This document shows, in pieces, positions 35,334 through 43,550 of a stretch of DNA of 64,000 bases. The stretch spans positions 1 to 64,000 of the forward strand of contig NZ_SZNM01000016.1 of NCBI RefSeq assembly GCF_005870085.1, in the 5' to 3' direction. A program made the translations under genes and the position numbers. The notes beneath the pieces were generated by a model. It did not search any database. It was given only the letters and a program-made list of their open reading frames with translations, and had not been told where the DNA came from. How positions within the stretch are numbered: position 1 is the stretch's first letter; each line of letters starts with the position of its first letter. The stretch comes from Aquibacillus sediminis (GTDB taxonomy: Bacteria > Bacillota > Bacilli > Bacillales > Amphibacillaceae).

Positions 35334-36238
35334 ATGATTATTGTGAAAAAATTAGGGCTAATGGCTAGTTTATTTATAATTCTTCTTTTAACAGTTGGTT
35401 GCGGACAAGATAACCGAAGTGATGCTTCTGAGAATTCTACAAATGTGAGTGAAGCAGTCGAGCACACAATTATCGGAATTGAGCCTGGAGCCGGAATTAC
35501 GCAAGCAACTGAAAACGCTTTGTCTGACTACGAAAACCTCAACAACTGGGAACTTGAAACGTCCTCAGCGGCTGCCATTTTAACAGAGTTAGGTAATGCT
35601 ATTGACAATCAAGAGCCAATTGTTGTTACGGGTTGGTCTCCTCATTATAAATTTGCAAAATGGGATCTTAAGTACTTAGATGATCCAAATGGTGTATATG
35701 GTGAAGAGGAATACATTACAACAATCGCAAGAGAAGGTTTAAAAGAAGAAAAGCCTAATGCTTATACGATTCTTAATAAAATTCAATTAGAACTATCAGA
35801 CATGGAAGAAGCATTGCTAAATGCTCAAGAAATGGAACTTGATGAGGTAGCTCAACAATGGGTGGAACAACATTCAGAAGTAGTTGCTAAATGGACAGAA
35901 GGAGTAGAACATGCAGATGGAACTCAATTAGAGTTAGCATTAACTTCTTGGGATGATGTGCGTTTTTTAACAAATGTCGCTCGAATTGTCCTAGATCAAC
36001 AAGGTTTTGATGTTACGCTAACCCCAGTTGATCCAGCTATATTGTTTGAGGCTATATCAGCTGGGGATGCTGATGCTTCCCTTGCTCCTTGGATGCCATC
36101 AACACATGGTGCCTTTTATGAAGAGCACGAAGGACAATTTGAAGATTTAGGACCGAACTTAGAAGGGCTAGAATCGGATTAGCTGTCCCCACCTATATGG
36201 ACATCGATTCGATAGAGGATCTTGAACCTACACAGTAA
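35334..36238 (+). pseudogene. OpuAC-like osmoprotectant-binding lipoprotein, frameshifted near the C terminus
   Basis: The ATG at 35334 follows AAAGGAG. It encodes a lipoprotein (lipobox LTVGC) of the OpuAC family in the B. subtilis lobe order: TIIGIEPGAGITQAT, GWSPHYKF, then SWDDVRF and APWMPSTHG. The frame stops early at 36180 (ends EGLESD). One base is missing at the GGG of 36165-36167. Correcting it continues as ARIGLAVPTYMDIDSIEDLE to a stop at 36236-36238, matching the intact paralogue at 42526. The truncated form lacks about 20 residues and may still fold. It has no permease or ATPase of its own. It could be a sequencing error. Confidence 0.82.
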
Positions 36239-36240
36239 TA

Positions 36241-36273
36241 GGAAAGAGGGACAGGTCCACCGTCCCTCTTTCC
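36241..36273. terminator. hairpin between the binding-protein gene and ecsC
   Basis: Perfect arms GGAAAGAGGGAC and GTCCCTCTTTCC with a 9-nt loop, between convergent genes. It has no long T run, but the arm ends are pyrimidine-rich. Confidence 0.6.
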
Positions 36274-36289
36274 CATCACCAATCAAAAA

Positions 36290-37000
36290 TTACGTCAGCC
36301 TCCGCAGCCGATACATATTCATTGACGTCTCGCCAAGTTGTTCGAGAAACTGCTTATTCGCTAGTGCCCCAACAATTGCTCCAAAACCTGGAACAAGTTG
36401 CAGCATCTTCGCAAAATCAATCGTATCCCGATACTCTAACTGTAATGATTTCCAATCGACTTCTTGCCACACACGTTTTTGATGATCCCAGTCCTCCAAA
36501 GTCTTCCACACATTTTTTCTTTTTTCATCACTAGAAAAAGCCAACATAAACACATGAAGTAAATACATGCGCTCTTCATACTTTTTTACATCATAGCCAT
36601 ATATTTGACCAACATCAAATAAAAATTTCATTTTAATGCTTAACAATAGCGGAAAATCAGCCATCCCTAATAAAATACCACCAGCACCAGTGCCAGCCCC
36701 TTCAATCATCGCCGTTTGTTTGTATTGTTTTAATCGCTGTTTAATAAAGTTTTCCCGTTCCACCAAGGTCCACGACTCATCTACCTTAATTGGATAAATA
36801 TACTCAGAAGACGTTAAAGCTAACTTCACCATTGTCTTAATACTTTCGGTCACCACTCCATGAACCTTATCAGGAATTTTATCATTTATTTGTGTCTGGA
36901 CTTTTTTAGATGTGCGTTGAATAATGGAAGACTTCTTTTCTAGCGATCGCACATAACGTTGTGCTTCTTTAATCGCTCGTTGTTCATACACGTCGGACAT
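36290..37000 (-). CDS. ecsC: EcsC family protein
   Basis: 236 residues, the length of B. subtilis EcsC. A basic helical N terminus is followed by an amphipathic or hydrophobic GAGTGAGGILLGMADFPLLLSIKMKF-type region and a GFGAIVGALANKQFLEQLGE end. The function is unknown; it is not essential for Ecs transport in B. subtilis. It starts 12 nt after ecsB with AGGAG, the last gene of the ecsABC operon. Confidence 0.9.
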   Translation of the reverse strand: MSDVYEQRAIKEAQRYVRSLEKKSSIIQRTSKKVQTQINDKIPDKVHGVVTESIKTMVKLALTSSEYIYPIKVDESWTLVERENFIKQRLKQYKQTAMIEGAGTGAGGILLGMADFPLLLSIKMKFLFDVGQIYGYDVKKYEERMYLLHVFMLAFSSDEKRKNVWKTLEDWDHQKRVWQEVDWKSLQLEYRDTIDFAKMLQLVPGFGAIVGALANKQFLEQLGETSMNMYRLRRLT

Positions 37001-37012
37001 TCGTCTACTCCT

Positions 37013-38224
37013 TTACGTCAATCGTTTATTTACGTAACCGTATATAAACAGATAGTTAAATAACATACCACCAATCAATACGATGAACACTCCAGTAAGG
37101 TTTCCTAACCAAACAAAAATCGCTGTGAAAATAATTGTCTGTGCGATCATTAACTGCATCAACCACTTTGTTAATGCCTTCCGACGCCATTCTTTTTTTG
37201 TCGGATATAAATCTAACCAAGCAACGGTGCGATGATGTTGCCATAGAGTCATCATCTGGAAAGCACTTAAGTAAAGAAATAAGAAACTAAAAGCTACCTT
37301 CACCCACAGGTTTGGCACAAAGTAAATCGCCACAGCCCCTATGATCAATAAACGGAGATACATACCTAAATAGTCTCCACTACGAATCGTGGTAATACGG
37401 TATAAATAATCAAACGTTTTTTCTTGCTTAAATGGCACACCACTTGTCAACCATCGCACAAGCCAATGTCTCTTCTTTATTTGTGTCTTCAAGTGCGGGA
37501 CATCTGTAAACAAGTTAGCAAATCGATAAAACGTGTGCATTCTTTGCCGATCTTTTTCCACTAATAAATCCCATACAATCGCACGATGTTGTTTGGATAA
37601 ATAATAATCATAAACAAAAATGACAAATAATAAAACCGTCGTTAAGCCTGCAAATATCCATTCTCCTTTAATGACGAAATAAAAGATAAAGAAATTGAGC
37701 AGAAAACGAATGGCATGATCGATTTGTCGACTTCTTGGGTCACGAACTTTTAACATCCACCAGTTCGCGAGTAAATTCCATACTTTAAGAATGAGCAACA
37801 CAATCATAATCCATATATAAGGATTGCCTGTTTCTGCATAGGTAGCTGCATAAAGTGGCCCAAGTGCAGCTGCAACAAGTAAGATTAGGTATAATTGAAC
37901 AACAAAACTATAGATTAACGTGCTACGAAAGTACGGTCCCATTTTACTTTCTGCTGGTAATAAAAATACTAAGTCAGGTTCTTTTAACAGTGTTCTCACA
38001 GGGCTATAACTAGCAACAATACCGAATAATCCCGCTATAACTATGGCGGTAGGAAATTCGTCCGGAATGGTTGCTAACCATTGTTGATAGTAGTAAGCTA
38101 GTGCCGAAACAAAAAACAGTAACGCGATCACAATGTGTCCTGTTAAAATATAGCGTAAATAACGGCTTGTCTCCTTCATATGGGAAGAAAAACGTTCCTT
38201 AAAAAACTCCCTTGCATCAAACAT
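37013..38224 (-). CDS. ecsB: ABC transporter permease EcsB
   Basis: 403 residues with several hydrophobic segments between about 25 and 400 and a cytoplasmic loop near 215-275. The start MFDAREFFKERF is typical of EcsB. With EcsA it forms an ABC transporter that in B. subtilis affects RasP-dependent intramembrane proteolysis, protein secretion and competence. The start overlaps the ecsA stop by 8 bp. Confidence 0.93.
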   Translation of the reverse strand: MFDAREFFKERFSSHMKETSRYLRYILTGHIVIALLFFVSALAYYYQQWLATIPDEFPTAIVIAGLFGIVASYSPVRTLLKEPDLVFLLPAESKMGPYFRSTLIYSFVVQLYLILLVAAALGPLYAATYAETGNPYIWIMIVLLILKVWNLLANWWMLKVRDPRSRQIDHAIRFLLNFFIFYFVIKGEWIFAGLTTVLLFVIFVYDYYLSKQHRAIVWDLLVEKDRQRMHTFYRFANLFTDVPHLKTQIKKRHWLVRWLTSGVPFKQEKTFDYLYRITTIRSGDYLGMYLRLLIIGAVAIYFVPNLWVKVAFSFLFLYLSAFQMMTLWQHHRTVAWLDLYPTKKEWRRKALTKWLMQLMIAQTIIFTAIFVWLGNLTGVFIVLIGGMLFNYLFIYGYVNKRLT

Positions 38225-38960
38225 GGCTATCTTCCTTTGTTAATTGCACATACAGATCATCCAATGTCGCTTCAGGCATGTTAAAATCTTTTCTTAGTTC
38301 TGCTAACGTCCCCTTAGCTTTTACTTTTCCATCATGTAAGATAACAAACCGATCACAGTACCTTTCAGCTGTGGCTAATATATGGGTCGACATTAACACA
38401 CCCGCCCCTTTTTCTTTCATATCATTCATCCACTGTAAATAAGATTGAATACCTAATGGGTCCAATCCAACAAATGGTTCATCGACAATATAAAGTGATG
38501 GTTCAATTAAAAAGGCACACATAATCATTACTTTTTGGCGCATTCCTTTGGAAAAATGAATCGGAAACCACTTTAACTTTTTTTCTAGTCTAAATTCCTT
38601 TAACAATGGATCTAACCGCTGTTTAAACGTTTCCTCCGGGATGTTATATGCTTGGGCCGTTAACCGCAAATGTTCATACAATGTTAATTCATCATATAAA
38701 AGTGGCATCTCAGGTATATAGGCAAAATGACTGCGATAGGTTTCAGGTGATTGTTGAAATGTGTTACCTTGAACTTCTACTTTTCCTTGTTTGGCTTGCA
38801 TAAGACCGATAATATGTTTGATTGTTGTACTTTTGCCAGCACCATTTAAACCAATAAGGCCAACAATTTCATTTGGATAAACATCGAAGGAGATGCCGTG
38901 TAACACATTTTTATGTGTGTAGCCTCCCTCCAATTGATCAATATGTAATAAAGGATTCAT
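38217..38960 (-). CDS. ecsA: ABC transporter ATP-binding protein EcsA
   Basis: 247 residues. Walker A GLNGAGKS (37-44), signature FSKGMRQKVMIMCAF, Walker B LYIVDEPFVGLD, and the H-loop STH in VLMSTHIL. It powers EcsB. The ATG follows TAGGAGG. It is the first gene of ecsABC, divergent from hit as in B. subtilis, but separated from it by a 753-bp repeat element and about 600 nt of unassigned sequence. Confidence 0.96.
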   Translation of the reverse strand: MNPLLHIDQLEGGYTHKNVLHGISFDVYPNEIVGLIGLNGAGKSTTIKHIIGLMQAKQGKVEVQGNTFQQSPETYRSHFAYIPEMPLLYDELTLYEHLRLTAQAYNIPEETFKQRLDPLLKEFRLEKKLKWFPIHFSKGMRQKVMIMCAFLIEPSLYIVDEPFVGLDPLGIQSYLQWMNDMKEKGAGVLMSTHILATAERYCDRFVILHDGKVKAKGTLAELRKDFNMPEATLDDLYVQLTKEDSHV

Positions 38961-39094
38961 TAAATTGCCTCCTAGTTATTCAACGTTTGTTACTGTTAAA
39001 AATTTTACCATTTTACTGCTCAATTGCCAAAATATCACTCCCTGCATTAATTATGGTGATAAAATGACTGTCGTTAAATAGGATTGTTGTTAAT

Positions 39095-39847
39095 GCATAT
39101 AAGCTGTATTATACGACATAATATTGCAGCTTCCTCTAAAGAAAGAGTGCTAAAAGTCGCCGCTGCGGAAATACACTACGCTTTCCTGTGGGGGGCTGGT
39201 GAGCTCGGGCCAACACGATGTTGGTCACGTAGGCGTTGCCACAGGACGTGGCGATCTTAGCCTTCGCTCCTTACCAATCATTGCGGGGTCTCACCGATGG
39301 TTCTTAAGGATTACAGGCTAAAACCGTCCTTGTCGGACAACGCCTGCATAACCCTTGCCGGGCCTCGGGAGTCTCCGTGTATTTCCTCCGCTATTTCCAG
39401 TGTTCTGAAGTTTTATAGTGCTTTACTTAATACAATAAATACTTTTTTATGTAGATTAGCATCTTGTAACATAACATTGCAGTAAATTCTTTATTTTATT
39501 AATTTATAAAGTATTACATCTATCACTAATCAGAAAACTTATAACAGTGGAGGCAGAATACGGAGACTCCTCGAAAATAAAGACCGATTTTCTTCGTGCG
39601 AAGTATCGCTGCCGAAGCCTTCCTTGTCCTATGGGAATAGCACGAGCTGAAGATCCCATGTGTAAAGGATCGTAGGCTAAGATCGCCACGTCCTGTGGCA
39701 ACGCCTGCGTGACCAACATCCTGTTGGCCCGAGGCCGTGCCCATGGAAAGCGGAGTATTCTGCCGGAACGTGGTATATCACTTATTTCAATCAGAATGGT
39801 TGAGAGCAAAATTGCGAAGGTTATGTCGCATAATACAGCTTATGCGC
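39095..39847 (+). repeat. MITE-like fold-back element, copy C (longest)
   Basis: A 753-bp non-coding element inserted between ecsA and hit. The terminal inverted repeats of about 27 bp share GCTRTATTATRYGACATAA. Module 1 is GCGGAAATACACTACGCTTT ... GTGTATTTCCTCCGC; module 2 is GGCAGAATACGGAGACTCC ... GGAAAGCGGAGTATTCTGCC. Both fold back on themselves, with an AT-rich spacer between. It also contains a CCAACA/TGTTGG pair in each module. No transposase and no credible ORF are present. Confidence 0.82.
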
Positions 39848-40227
39848 ATTAAAACAAGCAATGAACTTTAGCAAAAGTGTTTATCAAACAATTTAAATTT
39901 TATTTACTCCTCTTTGCAATACGATTGATTACATAAAGATAAGCAAAAAAAATAAAAAAACAGGTATATGACCACAGCATCCTGTCCACAATATGTAGTG
40001 AAGGAGTTGGATGACTTCACGGCAACAATGAGTGGGTAATACCACGAAATGAGGTGTCGGTGAAAGACAATTAGGCAGAAACGAACCTTTTCCATGAGGC
40101 AACAACTCTATAAGACAAATGAGGTGTTGACGAAAGGTTTATAACTTGGTAATTCACGAATCATTCCCCTGGTTCCTTAAAAATTACAAGTGACACTGGT
40201 TAATATAGGATCCTTCTCCTTCAAACA
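39848..40227. other. intergenic region upstream of hit, unassigned
   Basis: No credible gene. It contains an imperfect direct repeat, AAATGAGGTGTCGGTGAAAG (40048) and AAATGAGGTGTTGACGAAAG (40118). I compared it with T-box and common riboswitch cores and could not place it. Confidence 0.4.
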
Positions 40228-40297
40228 ACGGGTTGTCCCTCACAGAAAAGTCCCCCAATGACTAAAACTGTGACGGGATCAACCCGTTTGTTTTTTG
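40228..40297 (+). terminator. long terminator-like stem upstream of hit
   Basis: A structured 60-nt stem: ACGGGTTG.CCC.TCACAG pairs with CTGTGA.GGG.CAACCCGT, followed by TTTGTTTTTTG. It is oriented for plus-strand transcription, but no plus-strand gene lies upstream. It would therefore end a leader RNA or an unannotated small RNA, about 150 nt before hit. Confidence 0.6.
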
Positions 40298-40448
40298 TAC
40301 ATAAAGATCCTCTTACTTTACATATCCTAACCCCCATCGCTACAATATAATAAAGTGAAATCTCCATCAGGCCTACACTGATGGTTAGCTTAAACGAATG
40401 GACATCTGCCTGTTAGGTGGATCAAAGTATGAATAAAGGAGTGTTTTC

Positions 40449-40883
40449 ATGAGTCAAACGAAAGATGATTGCTTATTCTGTAAAATTGCTGCTGGAGAAA
40501 TTCCATCTGCTAAAGTTTATGAGGATGAGGATGTATATGCATTCTTGGACATTAGCCAAGTAACAAAAGGTCACACTTTAGTAATTCCTAAAACACATGC
40601 TAAAAACATTTATGAAACACCTGATGATGTTGCGGAAAAATTATTTAAGCAAGTACCAAAGCTAGCTCAAGCTATTAAGGATACATATCAACCAGAAGGG
40701 TTAAACATTTTAAATAACAACGAAGAACCAGCAGGACAGTCTGTCTTCCATTTACACTTACACTTAATCCCTCGATATGGTAAAGGAGATGGATTTGGAG
40801 CCGTTTGGAAAACACACGAAGACAAGTACAACCAAGATGATCTACAAACAATTGCAACGGAAATTAATCAACAAATCAAGTAA
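40449..40883 (+). CDS. hit: HIT family nucleotide-binding hydrolase
   Basis: 144 residues, as in B. subtilis Hit. The N-terminal CLFCKI gives a CxxC zinc pair with His50 in PKTHAKNI. The histidine triad HLHLHLIPR lies at residues 101-109. It hydrolyses phosphoramidate or dinucleoside substrates; the physiological role is unclear. The ATG follows AAAGGAG. It is divergent from ecsABC as in B. subtilis. Confidence 0.96.
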   Translation: MSQTKDDCLFCKIAAGEIPSAKVYEDEDVYAFLDISQVTKGHTLVIPKTHAKNIYETPDDVAEKLFKQVPKLAQAIKDTYQPEGLNILNNNEEPAGQSVFHLHLHLIPRYGKGDGFGAVWKTHEDKYNQDDLQTIATEINQQIK

Positions 40884-40894
40884 TACATGTACTC

Positions 40895-40928
40895 TCGTTC
40901 CTTTCTATAATGGAACGAGTTTTATTTG
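40895..40928 (+). terminator. terminator of hit
   Basis: Arms CTCGTTCC and GGAACGAG with a 10-nt loop, followed by TTTTATTTG, 12 nt after the hit stop. Confidence 0.87.
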
Positions 40929-41037
40929 TTTGAAAATTCCAATTACTATAACCTCTACCTTTTTCTATAAGACATTATCTGTTATAATAATTACAACCTT
41001 CGCAGTCGGCACGAGCGCACGTCTGGAGGGGGAAGTT

Positions 41038-41065
41038 TAGTATAGCTTAGAAGAGGAGAGATTAG
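41038..41065 (+). promoter_or_regulatory. TRAP-binding site over the trpP ribosome-binding site
   Basis: Six triplets each separated by exactly two bases: TAG 41038, TAG 41043, TAG 41048, GAG 41053, GAG 41058 and TAG 41063, ending 2 nt before the trpP ATG. Further GAG triplets lie at 41013 and 41026. The site includes the ribosome-binding sequence. In B. subtilis, tryptophan-bound TRAP (MtrB) binds such (G/U)AG repeats on the trpP transcript and blocks translation. A TATAAT at 40983-40988 is a probable -10, giving a short leader. The gap between TAG 41038 and 41043 is also two bases, so the phase is unbroken. Confidence 0.88.
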
Positions 41066-41067
41066 GT

Positions 41068-41583
41068 ATGAAGACTAGAGTTTTAATTATTTTGGCATTG
41101 TTTATTGGGATTGGAGCAGTACTGCATGCCATTGCACCACCAATTTTATTTGGAATGCGACCAGATATTATGTTACCAATGATGTTTTTAGGTATCTTGT
41201 TGTTCCCAAAAGCATCTTACGTATTAGTGTTATCTATTGCGACAGGTGCAATTTCTGCTTTAACTACTACAATGCCCGGCGGTCAAATTTCTAACATGAT
41301 TGATAAACCGATTACTGCATTTATCTTTTTTGGATTATTTCTACTGGTACGCAACTTGATGAACCAGAACATTTCTGCGCCAATACTAGCAGCAATAGGC
41401 ACGATTGTAAGTGGATCAGTTTTCTTAGGTATGGTAAATGTACTTGGCCTGTTACCTGACGCTTTCGCCGTACTATTTATTGGTGTTGTATTGCCTGCAA
41501 CATTGTTCAACGTTGTTTTCATCATCGTGCTGTACCCAATCCTGCAAAATATCATGAAAAGATCCCAGCCGATCGCCTTATAA
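41068..41583 (+). CDS. trpP: tryptophan transporter TrpP
   Basis: 171 residues with about five hydrophobic helices and conserved FGMRPDIMLPMMFLGILLF, TTTMPGGQISNMIDKP and VLPATLFNVVFI blocks. The length matches B. subtilis TrpP (YhaG). It brings tryptophan into the cell. The overlapping TRAP site indicates translational repression when tryptophan is abundant. It lies downstream of hit as in B. subtilis, and a strong terminator follows. Confidence 0.94.
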   Translation: MKTRVLIILALFIGIGAVLHAIAPPILFGMRPDIMLPMMFLGILLFPKASYVLVLSIATGAISALTTTMPGGQISNMIDKPITAFIFFGLFLLVRNLMNQNISAPILAAIGTIVSGSVFLGMVNVLGLLPDAFAVLFIGVVLPATLFNVVFIIVLYPILQNIMKRSQPIAL

Positions 41584-41588
41584 ACGTG

Positions 41589-41627
41589 AAAAAGATGCCC
41601 TCCGACATAGGAGACGGCATCTTTTTT
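41589..41627 (+). terminator. terminator of trpP
   Basis: Arms AAAAAGATGCC and GGCATCTTTTTT, with an inner CTCC/GGAG pair, directly after the stop. Confidence 0.9.
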
Positions 41628-41978
41628 AGTTTAAGACCAGTACGTCGTAGTTGTAGAAATTCCTTCGTAACCTGAAGAAATGGCTGGTGCATCTAAGACC
41701 GCTGTGGGATATACACACCTCAAGCTTCGGTGATACTTGACTTAACTGCCACTGCCATGCGCTGATCAATTGTACGATTGAGGATAATTATGAGATCGGA
41801 CATGTCGAAAGAGCCCCTGTCATGCCAGGTTTAGCACCATTTTGAACTCGAATGTATTGCGACGAAACTATTTTAAAAATACTCTCAAATAAAAAACAAA
41901 TTATTTTTATTTTTTCCATGTTTTATCCCAACGCAATACGATAAAATAGTATAATAAGGGAAGAAGGGAGTGTAAGCA
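41628..41978. other. intergenic region, nothing assigned
   Basis: About 350 nt without a credible ORF and with no repeat that I can match to the other families. A ribosome-binding site for yhaH closes it. Confidence 0.35.
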
Positions 41979-42347
41979 ATGACAAATGGTAAATCATTAC
42001 TACTTGGTTTTTTAGTTGGTGGAGTGATTAGTTCAGCTGCAACATTACTTAGTACTCCAAAGTCAGGTAAAGAACTTCGCAATCAAGCAAAATTACGTGG
42101 AGAAGATGTCATTCAAACATTTGATAAACTAAAAGAAGAAGGTTCACAGTTAACCACACAAATTGCTCAAACCTCCAAGGAAGGTGCATCCTTAATCAAA
42201 GATTTATCTTTTGAAATGAAAGATTCCATTGAGAGCTGGAAAAAAACAATTGAACCACATCAAAAAAATATCCAAAAGTATCTAACTCAAATCGAAGAAA
42301 GTTTAAAAGAACTTGAGGAAAAAACACAAAATAAAGATATAAGTTAA
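41979..42347 (+). CDS. yhaH: YtxH domain protein YhaH
   Basis: 122 residues. An N-terminal hydrophobic glycine-rich segment (LLLGFLVGGVISSAATLL) is followed by TPKSGKELRNQ, the YtxH signature, and then a long amphipathic helix rich in Lys, Glu and Gln that may form a coiled coil. The ATG follows GAAGGGAG. It lies between trpP and yhaI as in B. subtilis, where yhaH is a general-stress and salt-related gene of unknown function. Confidence 0.88.
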   Translation: MTNGKSLLLGFLVGGVISSAATLLSTPKSGKELRNQAKLRGEDVIQTFDKLKEEGSQLTTQIAQTSKEGASLIKDLSFEMKDSIESWKKTIEPHQKNIQKYLTQIEESLKELEEKTQNKDIS

Positions 42348-42471
42348 ACTAGGATCTCTATCACAAGAAATGGATCATTACTTATATTTGAATATTTCAT
42401 ATGTGTAACCAGCTTGTATTCAAACATTTGTTTTTCTATTCAGAAAAATGCAATCCCACAATTTCTTAATC

Positions 42472-42512
42472 AAATATAAAAGGCTCGGTGATATACCGAG
42501 CCTTTTATATTT
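42472..42512. terminator. bidirectional terminator between yhaH and the opu cluster
   Basis: AAATATAAAAGGCTCGG / CCGAGCCTTTTATATTT with a 7-nt loop, between convergent genes. Confidence 0.92.
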
Positions 42513-42525
42513 GATCTTTATTAAC

Positions 42526-43464
42526 TTATCCTGCTGGTTCTAAATCCTCAATGGAATCAATGTCCATATATTCAGGAACAACAACACCTATTTTAGCCCC
42601 ATCAAGGTTTTGTCCTAAATCATCCACTTCATCTTTGTACTCTTCATAAAAATCACCATGTGTTAATGGTAACCATGGTGCAACTGTTGCATCTGCATCA
42701 CCAGTAGCAATCGCTTCAAATAATGGTGCAGGATCGACTGGAGTCATGGTTACATCGTATCCTTTTGATTCAAGAACAAGTTTTACGACATTTCCAGAAG
42801 CACGTTCTGAATCCCATGGTGTTAATGCCAATTCAATCGATTGACCATCAACATCTTCTACACCTTCTGTCCACTCTGCAACTTTATCTGAATTGTTATC
42901 AATCCAATCTTGAGCAGCTTGGTCAAATTCAACACTATCATCCAATGCATCTAACATCACTGATTGCATATCTTCTGGTCCCCAATTAAATCTGTCTAAA
43001 ATAGTATATGCTCCTGGCATTTCTTCTTCTAACCCTTGACGAACTAAGGTACTCATTCCCTCAGTCTCACCATAAACACCTTCAGGATCTTCTAAAAATT
43101 TCAAATCATACTGTGCAAATTTCCAGTGTGGTATCCAACCTGTCACTACGATGGGCTCTTCATTATCAATTGCTTTGCCTAACTCAGTAGCCATTGCTGC
43201 TGTTGATGAAAATTCAGCATTCCATCCTGCAAGGTTTTCATACTCTTCTAGTGCTTTTTCTGTTGCAACCGAGATACCTGCACCTGGTTCAATACCAGTA
43301 ATGGTATACTCAGTTGCTTCACCAACATTAACAGATTCTGTTTCCTCATTATTGTTTGCTGTATCATTTTCTTCATTTCCATCATCTGTTCCACAACCAG
43401 CTACTATCAATGATAGAGATAAACCTGTTGCAACAGTTAACTTTTTCCAAAATTTATTCTGCAC
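42526..43464 (-). CDS. glycine betaine/proline betaine-binding lipoprotein, classical lobe order
   Basis: 312 residues from the GTG at 43464 (11 nt after GGAG; an upstream GTG overlaps the ribosome-binding site). The lipobox is LIVAGC. Lobe order is as in B. subtilis OpuAC: TITGIEPGAG near residue 50, GWIPHWKF, then TPWDSERAS near 205, APWLPLTHGDFY and VVVPEYMDIDSIEDL. Three Trp-containing motifs correspond to the betaine-binding aromatic cage. It lies after the opuA genes but behind a strong terminator. It is probably an extra receptor for OpuAA-OpuAB or a differently induced one. Confidence 0.9.
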   Translation of the reverse strand: MQNKFWKKLTVATGLSLSLIVAGCGTDDGNEENDTANNNEETESVNVGEATEYTITGIEPGAGISVATEKALEEYENLAGWNAEFSSTAAMATELGKAIDNEEPIVVTGWIPHWKFAQYDLKFLEDPEGVYGETEGMSTLVRQGLEEEMPGAYTILDRFNWGPEDMQSVMLDALDDSVEFDQAAQDWIDNNSDKVAEWTEGVEDVDGQSIELALTPWDSERASGNVVKLVLESKGYDVTMTPVDPAPLFEAIATGDADATVAPWLPLTHGDFYEEYKDEVDDLGQNLDGAKIGVVVPEYMDIDSIEDLEPAG

Positions 43465-43501
43465 TACGAAATGCACTCCTTTTGCCCTAATAATATTTAA
43501 A

Positions 43502-43541
43502 AAATAACTGCCATTAGGTGAACCAATGGCAGTTATTTTTT
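43502..43541. terminator. terminator after opuAC, before the second binding-protein gene
   Basis: A 14-bp stem AAATAACTGCCATT / AATGGCAGTTATTT with a 9-nt loop and T runs on both sides. It would end the opuA transcript and isolate or attenuate the following gene. Confidence 0.92.
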
Positions 43542-43550
43542 CTTATTAAA

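Noticed and set aside
39504-39809. Frames inside element C (two overlapping)
   Set aside because: They reflect the palindromic GC-rich modules; not conserved in copies A and B.
39990-40190. T-box or other known riboswitch upstream of hit
   Set aside because: The GGTAATACCACG stretch only superficially resembles a T-box; the conserved AGGGTGG core is absent, and hit is not an expected target.
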